Shown here: in pieces, positions 1 to 8,080 of the stretch | Layout of the letters: every line of letters starts with the position of its first letter | How positions within the stretch are numbered: the stretch's first letter is position 1 | Translations under genes and position numbers: made by a program | Assembly (NCBI GenBank): GCA_025356695.1 | Contig: JANXSE010000353.1 | Span: 1-22,141, forward strand | DNA length: 22,141 nucleotides | Reading direction: 5' to 3' | Origin: Betaproteobacteria bacterium | GTDB taxonomy: Bacteria > Pseudomonadota > Gammaproteobacteria > Burkholderiales > SG8-41 | The notes under the pieces: generated by a model | What the model saw: only the letters and a program-made list of their open reading frames with translations | The model's database searches: none | What the model was told of the DNA's origin: nothing

Positions 1-2148
1 CATTTGCGCGTCGACGGCGAGTTTCTCGAAACCGCGCGCTGGCCGCGGCTCGACCGCTTCAAGGAACATTCGATCGAACTGCCGGTGGCCGATGTGCGCG
101 TTGCCGCCGACAATGAGCCCGCGTTACGCGCGGCACTCGCGCAGGCGCTCGACTTCGGCAAGGGCGTCGTGCATGTACTGGCACCGCTCGAAGCGCTCGA
201 ACGCGCAATGAAAGCCAATGATCCGGCGTTGGCGCAAATGACACAGACGGTGTTCTCGATCAAACGCGCCTGCCCGTCGTGCGGTCGCAGCTTTCCCGAA
301 CTCGATCCACGTCTGTTTTCGTTTAACTCGCGCCACGGCTGGTGCGGCGACTGCTACGGCACCGGCTTGAAGCTCACCGATGTGAAGTGGGATGACGAAC
401 GCGCGAATGCCGGCACCGAGGATCATGTGCTCGATTCGTGGATCGACTGGCTTGAAGTCGATGAGACCTGCCCGTCGTGCAACGGTCATCGCCTTAATCG
501 CGAAGCGCTGGCGGTACGTTATCGCGGCCGTTCGATTGCCGATCTGACCGCGCTGGCGGTCGGCGACATCGGCGCGCTGTTCGGCGGTCTTACACTCGAA
601 GGGCGCGAAGCCGAAATCGCGCGTGACCTGGTCACCGAACTCAATTCGCGGCTCGATTTTCTGAATCAGGTCGGGCTTGGTTATCTCGCACTCGACCGTT
701 CCGCACCGACGCTGTCGGGCGGCGAAGCGCAACGCATCCGTCTCGCTGCGCAGCTGGGTTCCAACCTGCGCGGCGTCTGCTATATCCTCGATGAGCCAAC
801 CATCGGCCTGCATCCGCGCGACAACCGCATTCTGCTCGATACCCTGGCGAAACTCGAAGCAAAGGGCAATACGCTGCTGGTGGTCGAACACGACGAAGAC
901 ACCATACGCCGCGCTGCGCATGTGATCGATCTCGGTCCGGGGGCGGGCAAACTCGGCGGCCGTGTGATCGCTGAAGGCACCGCCGCGGAATTAATGGCGA
1001 ACCCCGATTCGCTGACCGGGCGCTTTTTGCGCGAACCGCTCAAACATCCGCTGCATCCGAACCGCGCAGTTACGCGTGACACCGCAGCCATCGAAATAAC
1101 CGGCGCCTCGCTGCACAATTTGCACAAGGTCAACACACGCATACCGCTCGGCCGCCTGACTGTAGTCACCGGCGTCTCGGGTTCGGGCAAATCGACGCTG
1201 GCGCGCGATGTGTTGTATGCAAATCTCGCGCACCGCGTCGGCCGCCATAACGCCGGTAAAAATGTTGCGCTGATCGGCTGCGCCGATCTCAAGGGCTGGC
1301 AGCAGGTCGGCCGCGTGCTTGAGGTCGATCAAACGCCGATCGGCAAAACGCCGCGCTCCTGCCCCGCCACTTACGTCGGCTTCTATGACGCGATCCGCCG
1401 CCTGTTCGCCGACGCCGCCGAATCGCGCATGCGCGGTTATACGGCAAGCCGTTTCTCGTTCAACACCAAGGGCGGGCGCTGCGAAGAATGCGAAGGCCAG
1501 GGCATCAAACGCATCGAGATGAGTTTTCTGCCCGATGTGCGCGTGCTCTGCGAAGAATGTCACGGCGCGCGCTTCGACGCCGAAACGCTGGCAGTGCGCT
1601 TCAAGGGCAGATCAATTGGCGACGTGCTGGCGATGAGCGTCGATGAGGCGGTCGAATTTTTCAGTGCGCATACTTCGATACACCATGCGCTGCGCCTGCT
1701 GCAGGATGTCGGCCTGGGTTATCTCACACTCGGTCAACAAAGCCCGACGCTGTCGGGCGGCGAAGCGCAACGCATCAAGCTGGTCACCGAATTATCAAAG
1801 GTACGGGCCGACGGCTCTGACGCCGGCGCGCGCCCCGGCCGCGGTGGCGCCGACCGGCATACGCTCTATGTACTCGACGAACCCACGGTCGGCCTGCACA
1901 TGGCCGACGTCGAAAAACTGATCCGCGTGCTGCATCGTCTCGTCGACGCCGGCAATACCGTGGTGGTGATCGAGCACAATCTGGACGTCATGGCCGACGC
2001 CGACTGGATCATCGATCTCGGCCCTGAAGGCGGCAGTGGCGGCGGTCGCATCGTCGCGCAGGAAGCGCCGCTGAAAATCGCACAAACGCCGGAGCGTTCA
2101 CACACGGCGCGTGTGCTAGCGGAATTTTTGACGGAACGAACTGCTTGA
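1..2148 (+). CDS. uvrA: UvrA-type excinuclease ABC subunit A (5' truncated by window edge)
   Basis: Frame 1 is open from the first base, so the N-terminus with the first Walker A lies outside the window. Numbering from base 4: zinc cysteines C90-x2-C93 and C114-x2-C117, then C156-x2-C159; first ABC signature LSGGEAQRIRL and Walker B ILDEPTIGLH; second Walker A GVSGSGKST; a second zinc module (CEEC...CEEC); second signature LSGGEAQRIKL and Walker B VLDEPTVGLH. UvrA is the damage-recognition ATPase of nucleotide excision repair. Two oddities: only 38 residues separate C117 and C156, where E. coli UvrA has over 100 (its insertion domain), and a glycine/arginine-rich stretch of about 12 residues sits between the second signature and Walker B. 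From memory, some Burkholderiales carry a very long, duplicated UvrA with such features, so this may be the C-terminal half of one. The UvrA family is certain; orthology to housekeeping uvrA is not. Confidence 0.93.
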   Translation, partial: HLRVDGEFLETARWPRLDRFKEHSIELPVADVRVAADNEPALRAALAQALDFGKGVVHVLAPLEALERAMKANDPALAQMTQTVFSIKRACPSCGRSFPELDPRLFSFNSRHGWCGDCYGTGLKLTDVKWDDERANAGTEDHVLDSWIDWLEVDETCPSCNGHRLNREALAVRYRGRSIADLTALAVGDIGALFGGLTLEGREAEIARDLVTELNSRLDFLNQVGLGYLALDRSAPTLSGGEAQRIRLAAQLGSNLRGVCYILDEPTIGLHPRDNRILLDTLAKLEAKGNTLLVVEHDEDTIRRAAHVIDLGPGAGKLGGRVIAEGTAAELMANPDSLTGRFLREPLKHPLHPNRAVTRDTAAIEITGASLHNLHKVNTRIPLGRLTVVTGVSGSGKSTLARDVLYANLAHRVGRHNAGKNVALIGCADLKGWQQVGRVLEVDQTPIGKTPRSCPATYVGFYDAIRRLFADAAESRMRGYTASRFSFNTKGGRCEECEGQGIKRIEMSFLPDVRVLCEECHGARFDAETLAVRFKGRSIGDVLAMSVDEAVEFFSAHTSIHHALRLLQDVGLGYLTLGQQSPTLSGGEAQRIKLVTELSKVRADGSDAGARPGRGGADRHTLYVLDEPTVGLHMADVEKLIRVLHRLVDAGNTVVVIEHNLDVMADADWIIDLGPEGGSGGGRIVAQEAPLKIAQTPERSHTARVLAEFLTERTA

Positions 2149-2170
2149 CCCGTAATCATCTGTGGCAATA

Positions 2171-2200
2171 AAAAACGGGGCGCCACAGCGCCCCGTTTTT
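2171..2200. terminator. Bidirectional rho-independent terminator
   Basis: A perfect 13-bp stem (AAAAACGGGGCGC / GCGCCCCGTTTTT) with a 4-nt CACA loop lies 22 bp after the uvrA stop codon. A-tracts on one side and T-tracts on the other let it work on both strands, ending uvrA from the left and the minus-strand operon (2747 to 2218) from the right. Confidence 0.92.
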
Positions 2201-2217
2201 GTTTCAGCTTTTCAGCT

Positions 2218-2538
2218 TTATTTACGATGGCGCTGGCGCACGTCCTGGCGGCGGTCCTGACGGTCATCGCGGCGGTCTTTACGATCGGCGCGCAGATCCT
2301 TGTTGTCCTGATGCAATTCCTTGCGTTCCGCGCGCGCACCTTTGACATCGCCGTTTTTCAGATCGTTGCGCAGGTCTTTGCGATCCTCGCGGCGATCCTG
2401 GCGATCGCTGCGGATGTCGCGGCGGTCCTGCCGGATGTCCTTGTTGTCCTGACGCACCTCCCCGGACTGCGCATACGCTGCCGGCACTGTGGCAAGGGCA
2501 ATTACGCCGAATACTGCTGCTGCGATGGTCTTGATCAT
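2218..2538 (-). CDS. Exported, highly charged Asp/Arg/Lys-repeat protein (106 aa)
   Basis: The ATG at 2538 is preceded by GAGAGG at good spacing. Residues 1-23 form a clear signal peptide (MIKTIAAAVFG...AYA-Q). The mature protein is almost entirely Asp, Arg, Lys, Gln and Asn in a repeated pattern such as DRRDIRSDRQDRREDRKD, with a short KNGDVKGARAERKE break in the middle. This predicts a long charged helix or coiled coil, or disorder, in the periplasm. Function is unknown; small proteins of this composition are common and often annotated only as hypothetical. The frame stays open upstream to an ATG at 2754, but the signal peptide and ribosome binding site show that the start is internal. It follows the 53-residue membrane protein by 47 bp, probably on the same transcript, and both end at the terminator at 2171-2200. 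Confidence 0.82.
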   Translation of the reverse strand: MIKTIAAAVFGVIALATVPAAYAQSGEVRQDNKDIRQDRRDIRSDRQDRREDRKDLRNDLKNGDVKGARAERKELHQDNKDLRADRKDRRDDRQDRRQDVRQRHRK

Positions 2539-2585
2539 CTTTGCCTCTCTGGTGAAATTTACAGAATTGAACAGCTCATTTGAAA

Positions 2586-2747
2586 TCAGTCGCGATGCGC
2601 CGAGTTGTCGTTCCACTGATAGTGGCGCTCGCGCGGCACGCGGCGGTAATCGGTGCGGCGCCCTCCATCGCCGGAAAAAAGCACGGCGAGAAACGCAATC
2701 AGGACAGCAGCGATAAGATAAGGCAGGTAGTGCAGGAAGGTCAGCAT
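2586..2747 (-). CDS. Small single-pass membrane protein (53 aa)
   Basis: This short gene was found by translating the minus strand by hand. ATG at 2747 is preceded by GGAGAT at 5 nt. The product begins MLTFLHYLPYLIAAVLIAFL and runs through AVLFSG as one uninterrupted hydrophobic span (residues about 3-25). A short basic and polar tail follows (GGRRTDYRRVPRERHYQW...) and ends at a TGA. The topology is probably N-out/C-in, with the arginine-rich tail in the cytoplasm. It is the first gene of a two-gene minus-strand unit with the charged exported protein downstream. I do not recognise a family. The ribosome binding site, sharp membrane span, charge distribution and operon position support a real gene rather than a chance ORF. 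Confidence 0.72.
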   Translation of the reverse strand: MLTFLHYLPYLIAAVLIAFLAVLFSGDGGRRTDYRRVPRERHYQWNDNSAHRD

Positions 2748-2763
2748 GGCGCATCTCCTTTGT

Positions 2764-2793
2764 TCGTTTAACTCCTCAGGTGGAATTAAACGA
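2764..2793. promoter_or_regulatory. Inverted repeat upstream of the small membrane-protein operon
   Basis: The arms TCGTTTAA (2764-2771) and TTAAACGA (2786-2793) are perfect 8-bp complements separated by 14 nt. They lie 17-46 bp upstream of the minus-strand start at 2747, so this could be an operator or a 5'-UTR hairpin. No regulator is identified. Confidence 0.4.
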
Positions 2794-2915
2794 CAGCGAA
2801 ATGCGCGTGCCTATGACTGGAACAAAGCTTTACCGTTGTTACAGTTTGCAATGATTGTTTGCGTGAAACTTGCGCCAACGGTGAAGATGGTGTGACGTAT
2901 GTCATACACCGCATC

Positions 2916-2942
2916 CCCGGAATACGCTGCGCTCCTTCCGGG
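2916..2942. repeat. REP-like palindrome abutting the hydrolase stop codon
   Basis: Arms CCCGGAA (2916-2922) and TTCCGGG (2936-2942) flank a 13-nt loop, immediately after the stop codon (2943-2945) of the minus-strand hydrolase. The sequence matches a short palindromic repeat I know from many betaproteobacterial intergenic regions. It may also serve as a 3' stabilising hairpin. Confidence 0.6.
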
Positions 2943-4970
2943 CTACAGTCCGATGTCGCGCTCGCGCGCCTCACGCAGCAAACGCTCCGCGTCCTCGGCG
3001 AGCAGAAAACCGTCGCTGCGCAAACGCTGCACCGCGGCCTCGACCTGGCGCACATAGTTCAATTTATTGCCGTAGCGTTCTTCGAGCGAAGGCCGCGGAT
3101 CAATGCCGCGGTCAACGCGATACCGCTGGAATGGAATGAACGAGCCGTCGAGATAACACGAACGGTCTTCCATATAACCCTTGCGGCGCAAATTCCAACC
3201 GGTATAAGTGCCCAGCGGCACCTGCAGGGTCACCGAACGCACACCGGGCAGATCGTTGCCGTCGCGATCGACGCGCGGCACCAGCACCGCGTACTGCTTG
3301 TTCTGCACGTGCTTCGGAAACAGCGCATCGGTATCATTGATGAACAGGTGATTGGCCTCGCCCGTATATTTGCGGCCCGGAATGTCCGGGAAGCCGGCCT
3401 CGCGCTGCGGCAGCGGTTTGACCAGCGTGCCGGCGGCGAGCGACGGAAAACGGCTGGCCGGCGGCGTTTTGCCGGCGCTGACCCAGTTCTGCATGCCTGC
3501 CAGCAGCGCGCGCATGGCTTCCTTGTACTGGTTCGGGTTGACCGGGTTCTGGCACAACGCGTTCAAGCGCGACTGCAACACCGGCGCGTGCTGGGTGCCG
3601 GCGAAATAATACAAACGCACATTGTCCGGTATCGGCACGTCCTTTTTACCCAGCGGATCGGTGATCACCAGCGAATTGCGCCCACCCCAAGGCTCGGTGC
3701 CCGAATCCATATGCATGATTTTCGGGCAGGCCTTCTGCTCGCGGCATTTCGCCAGCAAGCCGTCGGTGCGCCCGCTGACCGGATCGGTCAGCGTTTCATA
3801 GGTAAACGGAAATTGATCGCCGGCGGTGAAGTGGCCGACCAGCGGCGTCGAGAAGCGGCCGGGCAGCGCGAACTCGGTGTTGACGTTGGTCATGCGTGAG
3901 CCGCTGGTCAACTCCATCGCACCATCGAACACGATGCGTTTCGCTTCATCCTGATTGAAGCCCTGGTAAATGAGCTCTTTGAGAAAACGCCCGCTTTGCG
4001 AACGGCCGAAACCAATGGTGTACTTGATGGTATGCGCATGCGGCTCATGCGCGCCGTGCGCGATCAGCGGATTGGCGTTGCTCGTGTCGTAACGCAGGAA
4101 AGACACCACATCGCGCGTCGCCGCAAACGCCAGCCCCATCGGCAGCGGGTCGCTGGCCGGGTAAGACAAATGGTAAACGTAGTTGGGCGAAAAACCCGCC
4201 GGCAAACAGACTTCGTTATTACCTGGCGTTACTGCCTTGCCGTCCTTGCACGAACCGAACGACCACTCTTCGCGCGGAATCAGTTCATCCGGCACATCGG
4301 CGTGGGCGCGGCGGATCAGACGCGCGCGCGACGCCGCGCGTTCGACCAGCGGATAGGGTTTGAGCGCGCGGCCGTTGTCCCAGCCGAGGTGCAGCGTAAA
4401 GGTCGGCCGTGTGACGATGAGTTCAATGCTGATGGATTTCGCGATCTGGCTGCCACCGCGGTTGGCCACCGGATAGTCGGCGATGATTTCATCTTCTTCG
4501 CGCGGAATATCGGCCTGCCAGCCGCTCACCACCAGCGTGTAACCCTGGCGAAGCAGAAAAGCGTCGCCGGCATCCACTGCCTTGGCCGGATTGTTGCCGC
4601 CATGTTCACCCAGATGAAATACGTCGAAGGCGCGGCGCGCGCCGCGATTGACCACGTCGTAGAGCAGCGTGCCGCTGCCTTTGGCCGGGTTGGTCGGCTG
4701 CATGATGCTGATGTCCACCACGTATTCAACGCGGCCGCGCTCGTTGCGCGGCGATTCCTGTATGAACACGATGCCGGCGTTGCGCGGATCGTTCGGATCG
4801 ACTTCGCCGAAAGCGCGTCCGGACAGTTTTTCATAGCGGCCAACGCTGCCGAAATCACGACCGTCGAAAGTTGGCGCTTCGATGCGGTCGATAACTATTC
4901 GCGTAATGCCGGCGTGCGCTGCGCTCGCGCTCATGCAGGCGATAGAACATGCGATCAATATGCGCTTCAA
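2943..4970 (-). CDS. Secreted alpha/beta-hydrolase domain protein (675 aa)
   Basis: The chosen start is TTG at 4970: GGGAGG lies 5 nt upstream and a signal peptide follows at once (KRILIACSIACMSASAAHA-G). The open frame extends 68 codons further up without these features. Family resemblance is to large alpha/beta-hydrolase domain proteins (Abhydrolase_10 type). A nucleophile elbow GFGRSQSGRF places the likely serine at about residue 324, and GTQHAPV (about 458-464) is a plausible catalytic-histidine segment. It probably hydrolyses an ester, lactone or amide in the periplasm, but the substrate is unknown. It is transcribed divergently from the Bug-receptor/dehydrogenase/amidohydrolase group, with 130 bp between them. 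A TATACT box on the minus strand near 5007-5012 may be its -10. Confidence 0.85.
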   Translation of the reverse strand: MKRILIACSIACMSASAAHAGITRIVIDRIEAPTFDGRDFGSVGRYEKLSGRAFGEVDPNDPRNAGIVFIQESPRNERGRVEYVVDISIMQPTNPAKGSGTLLYDVVNRGARRAFDVFHLGEHGGNNPAKAVDAGDAFLLRQGYTLVVSGWQADIPREEDEIIADYPVANRGGSQIAKSISIELIVTRPTFTLHLGWDNGRALKPYPLVERAASRARLIRRAHADVPDELIPREEWSFGSCKDGKAVTPGNNEVCLPAGFSPNYVYHLSYPASDPLPMGLAFAATRDVVSFLRYDTSNANPLIAHGAHEPHAHTIKYTIGFGRSQSGRFLKELIYQGFNQDEAKRIVFDGAMELTSGSRMTNVNTEFALPGRFSTPLVGHFTAGDQFPFTYETLTDPVSGRTDGLLAKCREQKACPKIMHMDSGTEPWGGRNSLVITDPLGKKDVPIPDNVRLYYFAGTQHAPVLQSRLNALCQNPVNPNQYKEAMRALLAGMQNWVSAGKTPPASRFPSLAAGTLVKPLPQREAGFPDIPGRKYTGEANHLFINDTDALFPKHVQNKQYAVLVPRVDRDGNDLPGVRSVTLQVPLGTYTGWNLRRKGYMEDRSCYLDGSFIPFQRYRVDRGIDPRPSLEERYGNKLNYVRQVEAAVQRLRSDGFLLAEDAERLLREARERDIGL

Positions 4971-5100
4971 AACTACCTCCCGTGCCTCTAACAGGGCGTC
5001 GGGCAAAGTATACTGCGGGGGCGCTGCTGTGCGCTTGTCGCCGGCGCGCAATCTGGTGCACACTCGCCGTCTCACGACAAAACCCGTTATGGAGCAAAAC

Positions 5101-6087
5101 ATGTTGACAGGATTACGCCGTTTTGGCGGCGGCGCTTGCGCCGCACTGGCCCTCGCCGCCGTCTGCCCGGGCACCGCCTCGGCGCAGGCGGATTTTCCAA
5201 ACCGGCCGATCCGCGTGATCGTGCCTTTGGCGCCCGGCGGCGGCAGTGATTACACCGCGCGCTACATCGGCCAGCGCCTCGCCGAACGCGTCGGCCAGGC
5301 AGTCGTCGTTGACAATCGCCCGGCCGCTTCGGGCATTGTCGGTACCGAACTCGTCGCCAAAGCAGTGCCTGACGGTTACACGTTGCTGCTCGCCTATTCA
5401 ACGCACGCGCAAAGCGCGCAACTCTTCACCACGCTGCCGTACGATCCGATCAAGGATTTCGCGCCGGTGACCGAAGTGATTGCCACGCCGCTCGGCCTGA
5501 TCGTGAATCCGGCGGTACCGGCGAAAACCGTGCAGGAGCTCGTCGCCTACGCAAAAACCAATCCGAACAAATTGAATTACGGCTCGTCCGGCCCCGGCAG
5601 CTCACCGCATCTGGCGACCGAGCTGTTCAACTCGATGGCCGGCATCAAAATGACGCACATTCCGTACAAAGGTGTGGCCTTGTACATGACGGCGCAGATC
5701 GGCAACGAAATCCAGCTCACATTCTCGAACATGTTCACCACCATGGCGCACTGGAAAGCCGGACGCCTGCGGCTGATCGCCAGCGGCGGCGTAAAACGTT
5801 CCGAAGCATTTCCGGAATTGCCGACGATTGCCGAATCGGGCGTGCCGGGCTTCGACGCCATGACCTGGTACGGTTATCTTGCGCCGGCAAAAACACCGCG
5901 TGCCATTGTCGACAAACTGCAAAAACACATCGCCGCCATCGTCCATTCGACCGAGGTGCGCCAGAACTTCGTATCACAGGGCAACGAGCCGCTTGCCAAC
6001 ACACCGGACGAATTTGCCAAAGTCATCAAGAGCGACGCCGACAAATGGGGCGCGATCGGCAAGAAGCTGGGCGTGAAACTGGACTGA
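5101..6087 (+). CDS. Bug/TctC-family tripartite tricarboxylate receptor (periplasmic binding protein)
   Basis: ATG at 5101 has GGAG 6 nt upstream; an in-frame ATG at 5090 lacks one. The 328-residue product has a signal peptide (to about residue 28), then the family hallmarks FPNRPIRVIVPLAPGGGSDY, VDNRPAASGIVGTELVAKA.PDGYTLL, PIKDFAPVTEV, and MTHIPYKG. Bug receptors bind carboxylates in the periplasm and hand them to TctAB-type permeases. No permease gene is in the window, as is common for orphan Bug genes. The gene lies 26 bp upstream of a hydroxyisobutyrate-dehydrogenase-like gene, suggesting a ligand processed by that enzyme. The ligand is not predictable from sequence. Confidence 0.93.
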   Translation: MLTGLRRFGGGACAALALAAVCPGTASAQADFPNRPIRVIVPLAPGGGSDYTARYIGQRLAERVGQAVVVDNRPAASGIVGTELVAKAVPDGYTLLLAYSTHAQSAQLFTTLPYDPIKDFAPVTEVIATPLGLIVNPAVPAKTVQELVAYAKTNPNKLNYGSSGPGSSPHLATELFNSMAGIKMTHIPYKGVALYMTAQIGNEIQLTFSNMFTTMAHWKAGRLRLIASGGVKRSEAFPELPTIAESGVPGFDAMTWYGYLAPAKTPRAIVDKLQKHIAAIVHSTEVRQNFVSQGNEPLANTPDEFAKVIKSDADKWGAIGKKLGVKLD

Positions 6088-6113
6088 CTACCGGATTGAA
6101 CTGAGGAGTTTCC

Positions 6114-7037
6114 ATGCAGATCGGATTTATCGGTCTCGGCACTATGGGCGGGCCGATGGCGCTGAACGCGCAAACCAGCGGCCATGCGATGGTCGTCAAT
6201 GATTTGCGTCGTGAATCCGCCGCAGCGCTGCTGAAGAACGGCGCAAGCTGGGCCGGCAGCGCACGCGAAGTCGGCGCACAGAGCGACATCGTCTTTACTT
6301 CACTGCCGGGACCGCGCGAAGTTGAAGCGGTTGCGGCTGAACTGATAGCCAGCATGCAAGCCGGCTCAACCTGGTTCGATCTGTCGACGAATTCGCCCAC
6401 CGTAATCCGTACACTGCACGCGCGCTTCGCCGCGAAAAAAATTAATCTGCTCGACGCGCCGGTCAGCGGCGGGCCGACGGGTGCGAAATCACGCAAGCTG
6501 GCGCTATGGGTCGGCGGTGAGCGCGCGGTGTTCAATCAGCACAAGGCGGTACTCGATGCGATCGGTGATCAGGTGCGTTACATCGGCCCGATCGGCGCCG
6601 GCCTCGTGGCAAAACTCGTGCACAACTGCGCCGGTTATGCGATTCAGACCGCGCTCGCCGAGGTGTTCACCATGGGCGTTAAAGCTGGCGTGCCACCGCT
6701 CGATTTGTGGGCCGCGGTGCGTCAGGGTTCGCTCGGCCGCATCCGCACATTCGACCGTCTCGGCAAACAGTTTCTGCAGGGCGCGTTCGATCCACCGGAA
6801 TTTGCGCTGAAGCTCGCGCATAAGGACGTTGCGCTCGCCTGCGAACTCGGGCGCGAAATGGGCGTGCCGATGCGGCTCGCCAATCTCGCTTATATGGAAA
6901 TGACCGAGGCGCTCAATCGCGAAGGCTGGGACAAACTTGATTCGCGCGTGCCGATGCTGCTGCAGGAAGAACGCGCCGGCGTATCAATCAAAGTGCCGGC
7001 GGCAGATATACAGGACGTCATCAAGCGCGAAGGTTAG
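6114..7037 (+). CDS. 3-hydroxyisobutyrate dehydrogenase-like (beta-hydroxyacid) NAD(P)-dependent oxidoreductase
   Basis: ATG follows a GGAG at 6 nt spacing. The 307-residue protein has the Rossmann glycine motif GLGTMGGPM (7-15), the substrate-binding motif DAPVSGGPTGAK (114-125), and the catalytic lysine segment GAGLVAKLVHN with K167 and N171. This is the full beta-hydroxyacid dehydrogenase pattern, at normal family length (about 290-310). Such enzymes interconvert 3-hydroxy acids and semialdehydes (hydroxyisobutyrate, tartronate semialdehyde and related). It is probably co-transcribed with the Bug receptor just upstream and possibly with the amidohydrolase downstream. Specificity remains open. 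Confidence 0.92.
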   Translation: MQIGFIGLGTMGGPMALNAQTSGHAMVVNDLRRESAAALLKNGASWAGSAREVGAQSDIVFTSLPGPREVEAVAAELIASMQAGSTWFDLSTNSPTVIRTLHARFAAKKINLLDAPVSGGPTGAKSRKLALWVGGERAVFNQHKAVLDAIGDQVRYIGPIGAGLVAKLVHNCAGYAIQTALAEVFTMGVKAGVPPLDLWAAVRQGSLGRIRTFDRLGKQFLQGAFDPPEFALKLAHKDVALACELGREMGVPMRLANLAYMEMTEALNREGWDKLDSRVPMLLQEERAGVSIKVPAADIQDVIKREG

Positions 7038-7075
7038 TGCGGGGCCATTAAAATACGCCGCGTTCTTATTTAACA

Positions 7076-7162
7076 CGTCATTCCCGCGCAGGCGGGAATC
7101 CGGCAAATCGTTGGCAGAATCAAACACTGAATTCCCGGGATCCCGCCTTCGCGGGAGCGACG
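7076..7162. repeat. Inverted pair of REP-like elements (cgtcattcccgcg type)
   Basis: Unit 1 (7076-7101) contains ATTCCCGC-gcag-GCGGGAAT. Unit 2 (7138-7162) is the same element in reverse orientation, containing TCCCGC-cttc-GCGGGA and ending in cgacg. The two units flank about 36 bp of spacer. The pair sits between the dehydrogenase and amidohydrolase genes and ends 28 bp before the latter's start. It may modulate expression between them or be a non-autonomous mobile palindrome. Confidence 0.8.
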
Positions 7163-7190
7163 GATCTTTTTCGATATCCCATTAGAAATC

Positions 7191-8072
7191 ATGACTACTC
7201 ACGCCAAAGAACCCGCCCAATGCGCCGGCCCGGATCTGCACACGCGCGCGCCGGCGTTCAAAATACCGGCCAACGCAACCGACTGTCACGCCCACGTCTT
7301 CGGTGCGCGGGAAAAATACGGCTACGCCGCCGACCGGCTCTACACACCGCCGCCGGTGTTCCTGCCGGATTACCTCGCCATGCTGGACGCGCTCGGCATT
7401 ACGCGCGCGGTGGTGGTGCAATCCGGCGTGCACGGCACTAACAACAATGTGATTGTCGATGCGATTGCGCAATCGAACGGGCGCCTGAAAGGCATCGCGC
7501 TGATTCCTGAAAACATCAGCGACACCGAACTCGAGCGCCTGAACGCAGCCGGCGTGCGCGGCTTTCGCGCCAATCTCGTCGCCAAAACCGGCGTGCAGTT
7601 CGGCGCCGCGCGCAAACTCGCCGCGCGCGTTGCGCGGCTCGGCTGGCATGTGCAGTTTCTGCTCGACGTCGAAAACTTTCCCGATCTCGATCGTGTGCTC
7701 GCGGATTTTCCGGTCGAAGTGATGATCGATCACATGGGACGCCCGGATACGCGTGGCGGCGTCACCGCGCCGGGGTTTCAGGCGCTGTTACGTCTGCTCA
7801 AAAGCGGTCGCGGCTGGTCCAAACTGTCGGCGCCGTACCGCACATCACTGCAGGTACCGCCTTACACCGATATCACGCCGTTGGCGCACGCACTGGTTGC
7901 CGCCGTGCCCGAACGCCTGGTGTGGGGCAGCGACTGGCCGCATGTCATGCTCGATACGGCAATGCCCAACGACGGCGATTTCGCCGATCTGCTGGCGGTG
8001 TGGGTGGCGGACGAAACAGTACGCCACCGCATCCTCGTCGACAATCCGGCACGGCTCTACGGTTTCAAATAG
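7191..8072 (+). CDS. Amidohydrolase_2 family hydrolase, 2-pyrone-4,6-dicarboxylate lactonase-like
   Basis: The 293-residue TIM-barrel metal hydrolase shows the family landmarks: DCHAHVFG (H33, H35), MIDHMGRPD (H181), WSKLSAPYR (209-217) and VWGSDWPH (D248), ending in NPARLYGF. This pattern matches LigI-like lactonases and other PF04909 enzymes that open lactones or act on small carboxylates. The start codon lacks a strong ribosome binding site (only AGAAAT upstream), so a nearby alternative start is possible. Context with a Bug receptor and a hydroxyacid dehydrogenase fits uptake and breakdown of a carboxylate or lactone. It converges with the next gene with only 8 bp between stops and no visible terminator. 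Confidence 0.88.
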   Translation: MTTHAKEPAQCAGPDLHTRAPAFKIPANATDCHAHVFGAREKYGYAADRLYTPPPVFLPDYLAMLDALGITRAVVVQSGVHGTNNNVIVDAIAQSNGRLKGIALIPENISDTELERLNAAGVRGFRANLVAKTGVQFGAARKLAARVARLGWHVQFLLDVENFPDLDRVLADFPVEVMIDHMGRPDTRGGVTAPGFQALLRLLKSGRGWSKLSAPYRTSLQVPPYTDITPLAHALVAAVPERLVWGSDWPHVMLDTAMPNDGDFADLLAVWVADETVRHRILVDNPARLYGFK

Positions 8073-8080
8073 CGCAACCG

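Noticed and set aside
2539..2754. N-terminal extension of the charged exported protein to 178 residues
   Set aside because: The signal peptide and ribosome binding site are at 2538, and the extension overlaps the real 53-residue membrane gene in another frame.
2859..3899. A 346-codon plus-strand ORF opposite the secreted hydrolase
   Set aside because: Arg/His/Ala-rich antisense shadow of a gene with signal peptide, ribosome binding site and family motifs.
7076..7162. CRISPR-like or tRNA-like structure
   Set aside because: Only two inverted palindromic units, no regular spacers and no cloverleaf; a REP pair explains it.
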